Position numbers and translations under genes: made by a program. Below the pieces are notes generated by a model that saw only the letters and a list, made by a program, of their open reading frames with translations, made no database searches and was not told the origin of the DNA. This document shows positions 15,941 to 24,351 of a DNA stretch of 64,000 bases, piece by piece. The stretch covers positions 1,240,001 to 1,304,000 of the forward strand of contig NZ_JQLI01000008.1 of assembly GCF_000744095.1 (NCBI RefSeq). The letters run 5' to 3'. Source of the DNA: Cupriavidus necator A5-1. Its GTDB lineage: Bacteria; Pseudomonadota; Gammaproteobacteria; Burkholderiales; Burkholderiaceae. Each line of letters starts with the position of its first letter. Position 1 is the stretch's first letter.

Positions 15941-18874
15941 TTAGTGAGCAGGCGCCGCGCGCAGGCGCGCGACGGTGTTCTCCAGGTCCTGCCAGGCGGG
16001 TTTGTCGGGGGCAAAGCGCGCGCGCAGGTACTGCGCCAGTTGCGCGATCTGCCGGTCGTCGAGCGTGTCGGCATAGGCCGGCATCGCGCCCAGTTCGCTG
16101 TTGGGTGGTGCGGGCATGCCTTGCAGCAGCACCTGGATCACGTTGTCCGGGAGCTGGCTGTGCAGGTTCGTGTTGAGCGCGAGCGAGGGCTTGACGCCGA
16201 ACTGGGCGATGCCCTGGTCCGGCTGGTGGCAGACCGCGCATGCGCTCTGGTACAGGCGCTCGCCGGGGCCGCCCAGGGTGCGTGCGGCCTGCGCACTGCG
16301 CTGCTCGATCTGCGCCGCCTGCGCGGCCAGTACCGACGGCGCCGGCGGCGCCGAGCCGAACGAGGCCACGTAGTGCGCAATCGCGCGCACATCGGATTCA
16401 GGCAGTTGTGCGAGTTCTTCGACCACCGGCGCCATCGGTCCGGCCGCGGCGCCGTGATGCGGCGCGTAGCCGCCGCGCAGGTAGGTGAACAGCGCGGCCT
16501 CGGTCCACGGCACCGGCGCATGCGACAGCGATGTCAGCGGCGGCGCTTCCCAGCCTTCGGCGGCGCCGCCGGTCAGGTATTTGCGGCCACTTTGCTCGGC
16601 GCCCAGCGCATTGCGCGGCGAATGGCAGGCGCTGCAGTGGCCCAGGCCTTCAGCCAGGTAAGCGCCGCGGTTCCATTGCGCGGAGCGCGACGGGTCGGGC
16701 GTGAAGCGTTCGTTGCGATGGAACAGCAGGTTCCAGCCCGCCAGCAGCGGGCGCATGTTGAACGGGAAGGCGAGCTTGGTCTGCGGAACTTCGGATGTCG
16801 CCGGCTCGGCCGACATCAGGTGCGCGTACAGCGCCTGCATGTCGCCATCGCTGATCTTCGCGAACGCGGTGTATGGGAAAGCCGGATACAGGCGCCGCCC
16901 GTCGCGGTGGATGCCTTCGCGCATCGCACGCTCGAACGCGGCGAACGACCAGTTGCCGATGCCGCTCTGCACATCGGGCGTGATGTTGGTGCTGTAGACC
17001 GTGCCGAATGGCGTTTCCAGCGGCATGCCGCCGGCGTTCTTCACGCCGCCGGGCGCGGTATGGCACACCGCACAGTCGCCGGCAGCGGCCACCAGCCGGC
17101 CGCGCTCGAGCGTGGCGGCGGAATAGAAGCCGGGCTCGGGCGGCGCCACCGGTGCGATCGGCGCGCGCCAGGGCAGCAGCGTGGCGCACACGCCTGCCGC
17201 CGCCGCGGCGGCCGCGGCGATCCAGCCGCGCTTGTTGGGCTTGTTGCGTTTGCTGCCGGGCTTGTCCTGCGCCTCGCTCAGCGCCAGGCGGATGCGCTCG
17301 GCGCTGAAGGGCGGCGTACGCAGGCGCACGCCGGTGGCATCGAAGATCGCGTTGGCCACTGCTGCGGCGGCGGGCAGGGTGTCGGTCGGCGCGGCGGCGA
17401 GCGCGTCATGCGTGGCGAGCGTGCCGGCCAGGCGCACTTCGGGCAGCGCGCTGCCGGCGATGGCCGGGAGCGTCTGGCTGGCGGGCGGATCCCCGGCGGG
17501 CCAGGTGTCGAACGCGGGCGTGGCGGATGTCAGCTGGAGCGCGGTGTCGGCGACGGCCTGCTCCAGGGAACGGCTGGCCGGTGTGGCGGACGCCGGCGGC
17601 AGCGATTCGCTGTCGTGGCCGACGGTCACGCGCGTGACCGCGAGTTCGCCGGTGGTGCCGTCGACTTCGACCTCCGCGATCCACGCGGACCAGTTGTGGC
17701 CCGCATCATGGTCGATGGTGTGGGCATAGGCAAAGCCGCGGCCACGCTGCACGTTGGTGGCAGCAGCGCCCGCGCGCGGCGCGGCGGGCGTCCACCCTGC
17801 GCGCTCGGCGACCTGGCGGACCAGTGCCGCGCCGCGTGCATCGTCCAGATGCGCTAGACGCAGCGCGACCGGATCAGTGCCCGACGCGTCGGCGATTTCA
17901 TCGAGATGGGATTCGCGCGCGAACACCTGGGCGCGCGCGGCCGCAAGCGGTGCGGCATCGAAAGCAGTGCTGTCGCCGACGATGCCTACATCGACATGCG
18001 GAATGCGGTAGGGCGGCATCGCGGCATCGCCGGCGCCGCTGGTATCCGCCACCGGCGACGGCGTATGCGTGAGCCACAGCGCCAGCGGCACGGCCGGCGC
18101 GGCGGTGCCGGCGAGCGTTGCCCCGTAGGCTTCGATCGCATCGGCGGCGCGCGCGGTTTCGACGCGCACATCGAGCGCGGCATCGGCCAGGCCAAGGTCG
18201 GCGGCACGCAGCCTGCGCAGCACCGGTTTCCCGGCCGCATGGGCGAGCAGCGCCGCGTCGGCGGCGGCATGGTGCGCGAGTAGCGCGGGGTCGGCGGTAT
18301 CGTCGGGCGAGCGCCAGCAGGCCAGCGCGACCTGTTGCGGTGCGATGCCCAACAGTGCGGCCAGTTCCTCGCGCAGCGCCGCAGGGCGCGTGCTCGGCAG
18401 CCATACGGTCAGCATGCCGTCGCGCCAGTCGGCGATGGCGGTGCAGCACGCATCGGCGCGCGTGCCGGCCAGCGGCCACTGGTAGTGCTGCGCGTGGCGT
18501 GCCAGGGCGCTGGCCAGTGCCGCCGTTGCATCGCCGCGTTGCGCGACGGCGTGGCGCGAAACCGGCGTGTCGTCCGCGCGGGGCGGAGCGGACCAGCGCG
18601 CCTGCAGCGCGCGTGCAGCGTTGGCCGCCATCGCGCCGGTCTCGGCGGCGACGCCGGCAAAGTTGTCGCGGATAACGAGCGCGCGCATGCCCGGCAATGC
18701 CAGCGCGGCATCGCGGTCGGCGCCGAGCAGGCGCGGCGCCAGCGGCTTGCCGTCGATCCAGCGCAGGCCCGGCGGCGTCAGCACATGCGCCACCAGGCAG
18801 GCCGTTGCGGGCGGCGGGGCGATGTCCGCCACGATAGCCGCATGCCCGGCCTGGGATACGAGTCCTTGCTTCAC
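15941..18874 (-). CDS. nicB: Nicotinate dehydrogenase subunit B-like: degenerate molybdopterin domain fused to a three-haem cytochrome c
   Basis: A 977-residue protein starting at GTG 18874, overlapping the nicA stop by 4 bp (GTGA). Residues 1-530 resemble the molybdopterin subunit of xanthine dehydrogenase-type enzymes but are shortened at the front and eroded: the GCYGRN-type motif and the GAGE active-site Glu seen in the intact subunit at 25190-27517 are missing here. A hydrophobic segment lies near residues 550-570. The C-terminal 400 residues are cytochrome c with CxxCH at about 601 (CAVCH), 747 (CSACH) and 879 (CAVCH). The family hydroxylates nicotinate to 6-hydroxynicotinate and passes electrons to the respiratory chain. 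Here the protein probably acts as a membrane electron-transfer and scaffold subunit, with catalysis by the other molybdopterin subunit; that is inference. The frame is open throughout, so it is not an obvious pseudogene. Confidence 0.8.
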   Translation of the reverse strand: MKQGLVSQAGHAAIVADIAPPPATACLVAHVLTPPGLRWIDGKPLAPRLLGADRDAALALPGMRALVIRDNFAGVAAETGAMAANAARALQARWSAPPRADDTPVSRHAVAQRGDATAALASALARHAQHYQWPLAGTRADACCTAIADWRDGMLTVWLPSTRPAALREELAALLGIAPQQVALACWRSPDDTADPALLAHHAAADAALLAHAAGKPVLRRLRAADLGLADAALDVRVETARAADAIEAYGATLAGTAAPAVPLALWLTHTPSPVADTSGAGDAAMPPYRIPHVDVGIVGDSTAFDAAPLAAARAQVFARESHLDEIADASGTDPVALRLAHLDDARGAALVRQVAERAGWTPAAPRAGAAATNVQRGRGFAYAHTIDHDAGHNWSAWIAEVEVDGTTGELAVTRVTVGHDSESLPPASATPASRSLEQAVADTALQLTSATPAFDTWPAGDPPASQTLPAIAGSALPEVRLAGTLATHDALAAAPTDTLPAAAAVANAIFDATGVRLRTPPFSAERIRLALSEAQDKPGSKRNKPNKRGWIAAAAAAAAGVCATLLPWRAPIAPVAPPEPGFYSAATLERGRLVAAAGDCAVCHTAPGGVKNAGGMPLETPFGTVYSTNITPDVQSGIGNWSFAAFERAMREGIHRDGRRLYPAFPYTAFAKISDGDMQALYAHLMSAEPATSEVPQTKLAFPFNMRPLLAGWNLLFHRNERFTPDPSRSAQWNRGAYLAEGLGHCSACHSPRNALGAEQSGRKYLTGGAAEGWEAPPLTSLSHAPVPWTEAALFTYLRGGYAPHHGAAAGPMAPVVEELAQLPESDVRAIAHYVASFGSAPPAPSVLAAQAAQIEQRSAQAARTLGGPGERLYQSACAVCHQPDQGIAQFGVKPSLALNTNLHSQLPDNVIQVLLQGMPAPPNSELGAMPAYADTLDDRQIAQLAQYLRARFAPDKPAWQDLENTVARLRAAPAH

Positions 18875-19377
18875 GATGCCGCTCCCTCGGCGGCCTGCCG
18901 CTGCAGCACCGCGGCACGCTGCACCGCGCGCACGATTTCCACATGCGTGCCGCAGCGGCACAGGTTGAAGCGCAGCGCCTCGCGGATCTGCGCTTCGTCG
19001 GGATCGGGGTTCTGCGCGAGCAGTGCCTTGGCGGTCATGATCATGCCGTTCAGGCAATAGCCGCATTGCGCGGCCTGCTCGTCGATAAAGGCTTGCTGGA
19101 CCGGATCGGGCTGCGTCGGTGTGCCCAGTCCTTCCAGCGTGGTGACCTCATGGCCCACTACGGCTCTTACCGGCAGCACGCACGCGCGCGCGGCCATGCC
19201 GTCCACCAGCACCGTGCAGGCGCCGCATTGCCCGAGCCCGCAGCCGTACTTGGGGCCGTTGCAGGCCAGGTCGTTGCGCAGGATGTAGAGCAGCGGCGTG
19301 TCAGGCGCCACGCTGAGCGTGTGCTCGGCGTGGTTGACCTGCAGCACCATGCGGAGAGGGGGGCGGGGCGCATTCAT
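18871..19377 (-). CDS. nicA: Nicotinate dehydrogenase subunit A, [2Fe-2S] protein
   Basis: A 168-residue iron-sulfur subunit of the xanthine dehydrogenase family. The N-terminal plant-ferredoxin cluster is CNGPKYGCGLGQCGAC and the second cluster is bound by AQCGYCLNGM and the later NLCRCGTH. It would carry electrons from the molybdenum site to the cytochrome subunit. It overlaps the nicB-like gene by 4 bp (translational coupling) and follows nicC by about 120 bp on the same strand. Similar small subunits exist for isoquinoline and aldehyde oxidoreductases; the surrounding complete nic pathway makes NicA the best call. Confidence 0.9.
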   Translation of the reverse strand: MNAPRPPLRMVLQVNHAEHTLSVAPDTPLLYILRNDLACNGPKYGCGLGQCGACTVLVDGMAARACVLPVRAVVGHEVTTLEGLGTPTQPDPVQQAFIDEQAAQCGYCLNGMIMTAKALLAQNPDPDEAQIREALRFNLCRCGTHVEIVRAVQRAAVLQRQAAEGAAS

Positions 19378-19455
19378 CGTGGGCAGGGGACGGTTTGCAC
19401 ATCACGCATCGCGGCGCCGCGCCCCTTCGTCGGCGAGGGGCTGCGGCGGCATATT

Positions 19456-19482
19456 GCCTGCCGGCATGCTGCGCCGGCAGGC
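19456..19482 (-). other. Strong hairpin between nicC and nicA
   Basis: A perfect 10-bp stem GCCTGCCGGC / GCCGGCAGGC with a 7-nt loop and no T run. It could lower read-through from nicC into nicA-nicB or stabilise the nicC message end. Confidence 0.55.
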
Positions 19483-19498
19483 CAGGGTCAGGCAGGCA

Positions 19499-20659
19499 TC
19501 AGGCAGCCGCGGACAGCGGCGTGCGCCCGGCCGACACCAGCGGCACGTTGAACACATCGTAGCCGAAACACCAGTCGGGGTTCTCGTTGCTGCGCAGCCA
19601 GGTATTGTTGTGCGAGACCAGCTGGACCTTGCTCGCGCGCTCGGCGCGGTTCGCTTCATACAGCGCGAATGCCGAGGCGTAGTCGTTGACGCCGGTCTCG
19701 GTGAAGCAGCGCGTAAGCATGGCGGCATCCTCGATCGCCATCGCGGCGCCTTGCGCCATGTGCGGCTTCATCGGATGGCAGGCGTCGCCCAGCAGCACCA
19801 GGCGGCCGCGGCTCCACAGCGGCAGCGGGTCGCGCTCCAGCAGCGGCCACTTCGTCACTTCGACGGTGCCTTCGATCAGCGACTGCACGCCCTGGTGCCA
19901 GCCGTCGAACGCGGCGCGCATTTCCTCGATGCTGCTCGGCACCCAGCTCTTGCTCATGTCCCACTCGGGCTCGGGCACGCCGGTGACGTAGTAGATCTCG
20001 TCGAGCTTGCTGGTGTCGAAGTAGACCATCATGTGGCGGTCGTCGGTCCACCACTTGGTGCAGCGCTCATGCGTGAAGCCCTTGACGCGCGCGATGGGGA
20101 ATACCGCGCGGTGCGCCACGTAGCCGGTGTACTTGGGAGGCTCGGCGCCCAGCAGGGTTTCGCGGATGCGCGAGTTGACGCCGTCCGCGCCGATCACGAT
20201 ATCGGCCTCGTCGACCGTGCCGTCGGTAAAGCGCAGCTGCACCACGTCGCCCTGGTCGGTGACGCTTTCCAGCTTCTTGTTAAAGAACAGCGTGCCGGGG
20301 GCCACGGCATCGGTCAGCAGCTTGTGGAAGTCGCCGCGATGCACGGTCAGGTAGCTGGCGCCGTAATGTTGCACCGCGTAGTCGCCCAGCGGGATCTGCG
20401 CGATCACCTCGCCGGTCAGGCCGTCGCGGCTGTACCAGTAGTCGGGGTGGCAGCCCATGTCGTCGAGCGCGTCCTCGATGCCGATGCGACGCATGATCTT
20501 CATCACATTGGGACCCACGTGGATGCCCGCGCCCAGGCGCGAGAACGCCGGCGCCTGTTCATACAGCCTGACTTGGAAGCCGGCACGCTGCAGCAGGGCG
20601 GCCGCGGCCGTCCCTCCGAGTCCGGCGCCGACAACTGCGATTCGCGGTTTGCCTTGCAC
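19499..20659 (-). CDS. nicC: 6-hydroxynicotinate 3-monooxygenase
   Basis: A 386-residue class A flavoprotein monooxygenase that converts 6-hydroxynicotinate to 2,5-dihydroxypyridine with loss of CO2. It has the FAD-binding start IAVVGAGLGGTAAAALLQRA, the DG motif (DIVIGADGVNSRIRE) and the second FAD motif GDACHPMKPHMAQGA. Stretches such as RLGAGIHVGPNVMKI and KWWTDDRHMMVYFDT agree closely with what I recall of Pseudomonas putida NicC (about 382 residues). The start is GTG 20659, preceded by AGGAGA; the frame upstream lies in the promoter. It is the first gene of the leftward nic transcript. Confidence 0.93.
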   Translation of the reverse strand: MQGKPRIAVVGAGLGGTAAAALLQRAGFQVRLYEQAPAFSRLGAGIHVGPNVMKIMRRIGIEDALDDMGCHPDYWYSRDGLTGEVIAQIPLGDYAVQHYGASYLTVHRGDFHKLLTDAVAPGTLFFNKKLESVTDQGDVVQLRFTDGTVDEADIVIGADGVNSRIRETLLGAEPPKYTGYVAHRAVFPIARVKGFTHERCTKWWTDDRHMMVYFDTSKLDEIYYVTGVPEPEWDMSKSWVPSSIEEMRAAFDGWHQGVQSLIEGTVEVTKWPLLERDPLPLWSRGRLVLLGDACHPMKPHMAQGAAMAIEDAAMLTRCFTETGVNDYASAFALYEANRAERASKVQLVSHNNTWLRSNENPDWCFGYDVFNVPLVSAGRTPLSAAA

Positions 20660-20731
20660 GTTCTTTCTCCTGGCAATGACACATAGGTCGATGGGGGCTT
20701 GGTGCGGCCATCTGGCCGACCGTTGAAAACG

Positions 20732-20760
20732 AGTGTACACACTCAAAATATCAACGTAAA
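20732..20760 (-). promoter_or_regulatory. nicC promoter with overlapping operator
   Basis: Minus strand: -35 TTTACG (20760-20755), 17-nt spacer, -10 TACACT (20737-20732). The sequence AGTGTGTACACT (20743-20732 on the minus strand) contains the -10 box. The same 12-mer stands in the facing nicE promoter, so one repressor probably controls both. Confidence 0.6.
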
Positions 20761-20909
20761 GGAAGAAGATCTAGAACCTATGGAAAACCCTGATGCAAGT
20801 GTGATTGTGCACGCAAGCTGCGCTATAACGGTGAAAACTACAGCGAAAACAGGGATTGGTTAATTAAGTATGCACTGAATGAGTGAATTTCTCAGGGAGC
20901 AGATTATGT

Positions 20910-20938
20910 TTGCCTATATAAAGTGTGTACACTACAAT
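20910..20938 (+). promoter_or_regulatory. nicE promoter with operator in its spacer
   Basis: TTGCCT (20910-20915), 17-nt spacer, TACAAT (20933-20938). AGTGTGTACACT occupies 20922-20933, between the boxes and touching the -10, the classic place for repression. Confidence 0.65.
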
Positions 20939-20993
20939 CAATCGCAGCATGCGGGCCGCCAGGCCGAAGCAGGCAGGGTAGACAGACAAACAG

Positions 20994-21761
20994 ATGACGG
21001 AGTCGACAGTGCAGAAAGTTTTCCGAATCGGCCAGATCGTGCCGAGCTCCAACACCACGATGGAAACCGAGATCCCGGCGATGCTGGCTGCGCGCCAGCT
21101 GGTGCGCCCGGAGCGCTTCACCTTCCACTCAAGCCGGATGCGGATGAAAAAGGTGGTCAAGGAAGAGTTGGCGGCCATGGACGCCGAATCCGACCGTTGC
21201 GCGGTGGAACTGAGCGACGCCCGCGTCGACGTGCTCGGCTACGCCTGCCTGGTGGCGATCATGGCGATGGGCCACGGCTACCACCGCGTGTCCGAGCAGC
21301 GCCTGCAGGCGCATACCGCAGAGAACGGCGGCGACGCGCCGGTGATCACCAGTGCCGGCGCGCTGGTGGATGCGCTCAAGGTAATGGGCGCGAAGCGTAT
21401 CGCGGTGGTGGCGCCCTATATGAAGCCGCTGACCGAGCTGGTGGTCGACTACATCCGTAATGAAGGCTACGAGGTGGTCGACTACCGCGCGCTGGAGATC
21501 CCCGACAACCTCGAAGTGGGCCGCCACGATCCGTCGCGCCTGCCGGAGATCGTCGCGCAGATGAATACGGCCGACGTCGATGTGATCGTGCTGTCGGCGT
21601 GCGTGCAGATGCCGTCGCTGCCGGCAGTGGCCAAGGTCGAGGCAATGACCGGCAAGCCTGTCGTCACCGCCGCCGTCGCCACCACCTACGCGCTGCTGAA
21701 GCGCCTGGGCCTGGAACCGGTGGTGCCGGGCGCGGGCGCGCTGCTGTCGGGCGCCTACTGA
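20994..21761 (+). CDS. nicE: Maleate isomerase
   Basis: A 255-residue Asp/Glu/hydantoin racemase-superfamily enzyme that turns maleate into fumarate, the last step of the pathway. The two catalytic cysteines are visible in DVLGYACLVAIM (Cys85) and VIVLSACVQMPS (Cys203), at the spacing known for maleate cis-trans isomerases. The N-terminal GQIVPSSNTTMETEIPAML block is also typical. The start ATG 20994 lies about 50 nt downstream of the strong promoter. It is the first of four tightly packed rightward genes (nicE-nicD-nicX-nicF). Confidence 0.93.
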   Translation: MTESTVQKVFRIGQIVPSSNTTMETEIPAMLAARQLVRPERFTFHSSRMRMKKVVKEELAAMDAESDRCAVELSDARVDVLGYACLVAIMAMGHGYHRVSEQRLQAHTAENGGDAPVITSAGALVDALKVMGAKRIAVVAPYMKPLTELVVDYIRNEGYEVVDYRALEIPDNLEVGRHDPSRLPEIVAQMNTADVDVIVLSACVQMPSLPAVAKVEAMTGKPVVTAAVATTYALLKRLGLEPVVPGAGALLSGAY

Positions 21762-21772
21762 AGGAGCCGCTC

Positions 21773-22603
21773 ATGACGACCAGCACCTTCCTCTACGGCG
21801 CCAACATCCACGCCAACGGCATTCGCCAGCACTATGTGCGCTATGGCGGGCAGGGCGATGCGCGAGCGCAGCGCGACGCCATCGTGATCGTGCCGGGCAT
21901 CACCAGCCCCGCTGTCACCTGGGGCTTTGTCGGCGAGCAGTTCGGCCAGCAGTTCGATACCTACGTACTCGACGTGCGCGGCCGCGGCCTGTCGCAAGCC
22001 GCGCCGGAACTGGACTACAGCCTGGACGCGCAGGCCGCCGATGTGGTCGCGCTTGCAGAAGCGCTTGGCTTGCAGCGCTACGCCGTCGTCGGCCACTCGA
22101 TGGGCGCACGCATCGGCATCCGCGCCGCGCGCAGCAAGCCGGCCGGCCTCACCCGGCTGGTGCTGGTCGACCCGCCGGTGTCGGGGCCGGGCCGCCGTCC
22201 GTATCCGTCGCAACTGCCGTGGTACATCGATTCGATCCGTCTGGCGCAGCAGGGCATCGATGTGGAAGGCATGCGCCGCTTCTGCCCGACCTGGACCGAG
22301 GACCAGTTGCGCCTGCGCGCGCAGTGGCTGCATACCTGCGACGAGCGCGCGGTGCTGGCCAGCTTCAACGGCTTTCATGAGGACGATATCCACGCCGACC
22401 TGCCGCATGTGTCGGTGCCGGCCCTGCTGATGACCGCGGGCCGGGGCGACGTGATCCGGGAGGAAGACGTGCAGGAGATGCGCAAGCTGCTGCCCGCATT
22501 GCTGGTCGCGCATGTCGCCGACGCGGGCCACATGATCCCGTGGGACGACGAAGCCGGCTTCTACCGCGCCTTCGGCGACTTCCTCGGCGCGGCGCTGAAC
22601 TGA
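21773..22603 (+). CDS. nicD: N-formylmaleamate deformylase
   Basis: A 276-residue alpha/beta hydrolase that removes formate from N-formylmaleamate to give maleamate. The nucleophile elbow VVGHSMGARIG places Ser109; a catalytic His is expected in VADAGHMIPWD near the C-terminus; HGSNI-like N-terminal sequence and the oxyanion region IVPGITSP are present. ATG 21773 follows AAGGAGCCGCTC, 12 nt after the nicE stop. The function is assigned from the fold plus its place between nicE and nicX. Confidence 0.9.
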   Translation: MTTSTFLYGANIHANGIRQHYVRYGGQGDARAQRDAIVIVPGITSPAVTWGFVGEQFGQQFDTYVLDVRGRGLSQAAPELDYSLDAQAADVVALAEALGLQRYAVVGHSMGARIGIRAARSKPAGLTRLVLVDPPVSGPGRRPYPSQLPWYIDSIRLAQQGIDVEGMRRFCPTWTEDQLRLRAQWLHTCDERAVLASFNGFHEDDIHADLPHVSVPALLMTAGRGDVIREEDVQEMRKLLPALLVAHVADAGHMIPWDDEAGFYRAFGDFLGAALN

Positions 22604-22616
22604 ACAAGGAGCGAAC

Positions 22617-23696
22617 ATGCCCGTAAGCGATTACGACCTGACCGCGGCGTGGAAGCAAGTGCTGACGCTGTCAAAGCTTGAGCCGGGGCAGACCGTCACC
22701 GTGCTGACCGGCGCCGCCACGCATCCGCAGACACTGCGCACGGCGATGGTGGCGGCGGCGTCGATGGGCGCCATCGTCAACCGGCTCGACCTGCCGCCGG
22801 TGAACGGCGAGAAGGCCCTCAGCCGCGACGCGCTGGCCTACCTCGGCACCACGCCGTTGACCGGCAACCCGGCGGCCATCGCCGCGCTGAAGGCGAGCGA
22901 CCTGGTGCTGGACCTGATGACGCTCTTGTTCTCGCCCGAGCAGCACGAGATCCTGTCGCAAGGGACCAAGATCCTGTTGGCGGTCGAGCCGCCCGAAGTG
23001 CTGGCCCGGCTGGTGCCGACCGAGGCCGACCGCACCCGCGTGAAAGCCGCCACCGAACGGCTGAGCAAGGCGCGCGAGATGCATATCGTGTCCGATGCCG
23101 GCATGGACCTGCGTTGTAGTCTCGGTGAATTCCCCGCGATCAGCGAGTACGGCTTTGTCGACGAGCCCGGCCGCTGGGACCACTGGCCGAGCGGCTTCGT
23201 GCTGACCTGGCCGGACGAGGGCGGCACCAACGGCACCATCGTGCTGGACCGCGGCGACATCCTGTTGCCGATGAAGTCCTACATCCAGGCACCGATCTGC
23301 ATTACGGTCGAGGCCGGCTACGTGCGCCACATCGAAGGCGCGCTCGATGCCGAGCTGCTGGCGGACTACATGGCCTCGTTCAAAGACCCCGAAGCCTATG
23401 CCATGTCGCATATCGGCTGGGGGCTGCAGCCGCGCGCGAGCTGGTCGGCGCTGGCGATGTACGACCGCGAGGCCACCATTGGCATGGATGCGCGCGCCTA
23501 CGAGGGCAACTTCCTGTGCTCGTTCGGCCCGAACAACGAGGCGGGCGGCAGCCGCACCACTGCCTGCCATATCGATATCCCGGTGCGCCACTGCACGGTC
23601 AGCCTCGACGGCGAACCCGTGGTGGTGCGCGGCAAGGTGCTGGACGGCCACCATGCACCGGCCGCCTCGCTCTATAAGGAAATGCGCCATGGATGA
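22617..23696 (+). CDS. nicX: 2,5-dihydroxypyridine 5,6-dioxygenase
   Basis: A 359-residue non-haem Fe(II) extradiol-type dioxygenase unrelated to the common ring-cleavage folds (M29 aminopeptidase-like). It opens 2,5-dihydroxypyridine to N-formylmaleamate. Candidate iron ligands are the His in MSHIGWGL and the His/Asp of TACHIDIPVRHC, with an upstream acidic residue. ATG 22617 is preceded by AAGGAG. It sits 14 nt after nicD and overlaps nicF by 8 bp. Confidence 0.93.
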   Translation: MPVSDYDLTAAWKQVLTLSKLEPGQTVTVLTGAATHPQTLRTAMVAAASMGAIVNRLDLPPVNGEKALSRDALAYLGTTPLTGNPAAIAALKASDLVLDLMTLLFSPEQHEILSQGTKILLAVEPPEVLARLVPTEADRTRVKAATERLSKAREMHIVSDAGMDLRCSLGEFPAISEYGFVDEPGRWDHWPSGFVLTWPDEGGTNGTIVLDRGDILLPMKSYIQAPICITVEAGYVRHIEGALDAELLADYMASFKDPEAYAMSHIGWGLQPRASWSALAMYDREATIGMDARAYEGNFLCSFGPNNEAGGSRTTACHIDIPVRHCTVSLDGEPVVVRGKVLDGHHAPAASLYKEMRHG

Positions 23697-24324
23697 CGCA
23701 GTGAAGACTTACCAGCGCCAGGGCTTCGGCGCGTCGATGGAACTCCGCGCGCCCTACGGCTTGCTGATCATCGATTTCGTCAACGGCTTTGCCGACCCGG
23801 CCGTGTTCGGCGGCGGCAATATCCCGACAGCGATTCGCAACACGCAGCCGCTGTTGCGCACCGCGCGCGAGCAGGGCTGGCCGGTGGCGCACAGCCGCAT
23901 CGTGTTTGCCGACGACGACAGCGACCAAAATATCTTCACGCTGAAGGTGCCGGGCATGCTGACACTGAAGGAGCACGGCCACAACAGCGCGATCGTGCCG
24001 GAGCTGGCACCCGCGCCGGGCGAGCTGGTGGTGCGCAAGACCGTGCCGTCGGCGTTCTTCGGCACCTCGCTGGCGGCGTGGCTGACGCAGCGCGGCGTGC
24101 AGACGCTGCTGGTGGCGGGCTGCGTCACCAGCGGCTGCGTGCGCGCCAGCGTGGTCGATGCGATGTCGTTGGGTTTCCGCCCGTTGGTGGTGTCCGACTG
24201 CGTGGGCGACCGCGCGCTGGGACCGCACGAGGCCAACCTGTTCGACATGGCACAGAAGTACGCCACGGTGCTCACGCGCGACGAGGCGCTGGCGCAGATC
24301 GCCGGCGTCCGGGCTGCTGCCTGA
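23689..24324 (+). CDS. nicF: Maleamate amidohydrolase
   Basis: A 211-residue isochorismatase-like cysteine hydrolase that splits maleamate to maleate and ammonia. The triad is clear: Asp29 in GLLIIDFVNGF, Lys117 in VVRKTVPSAFFGT and Cys150 in AGCVTSGCVRAS. It starts inside the end of nicX (ATG 23689, 8-bp overlap), so the two are translationally coupled. It is the last gene of the rightward transcript and is convergent with the TetR gene, 27 bp away. Confidence 0.92.
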   Translation: MDDAVKTYQRQGFGASMELRAPYGLLIIDFVNGFADPAVFGGGNIPTAIRNTQPLLRTAREQGWPVAHSRIVFADDDSDQNIFTLKVPGMLTLKEHGHNSAIVPELAPAPGELVVRKTVPSAFFGTSLAAWLTQRGVQTLLVAGCVTSGCVRASVVDAMSLGFRPLVVSDCVGDRALGPHEANLFDMAQKYATVLTRDEALAQIAGVRAAA

Positions 24325-24351
24325 GGCGTGGCGATGCGGCCGGACCCGGCT

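Noticed and set aside
15752..17857. A 701-codon + strand frame
   Set aside because: Antisense to the NicB-like gene; composition of a shadow frame, no motif.
15941..18874. NicB-like gene as a pseudogene
   Set aside because: The frame is open over 977 codons, is translationally coupled to nicA, and keeps three CxxCH sites and a membrane segment, so it is more likely repurposed than dead.
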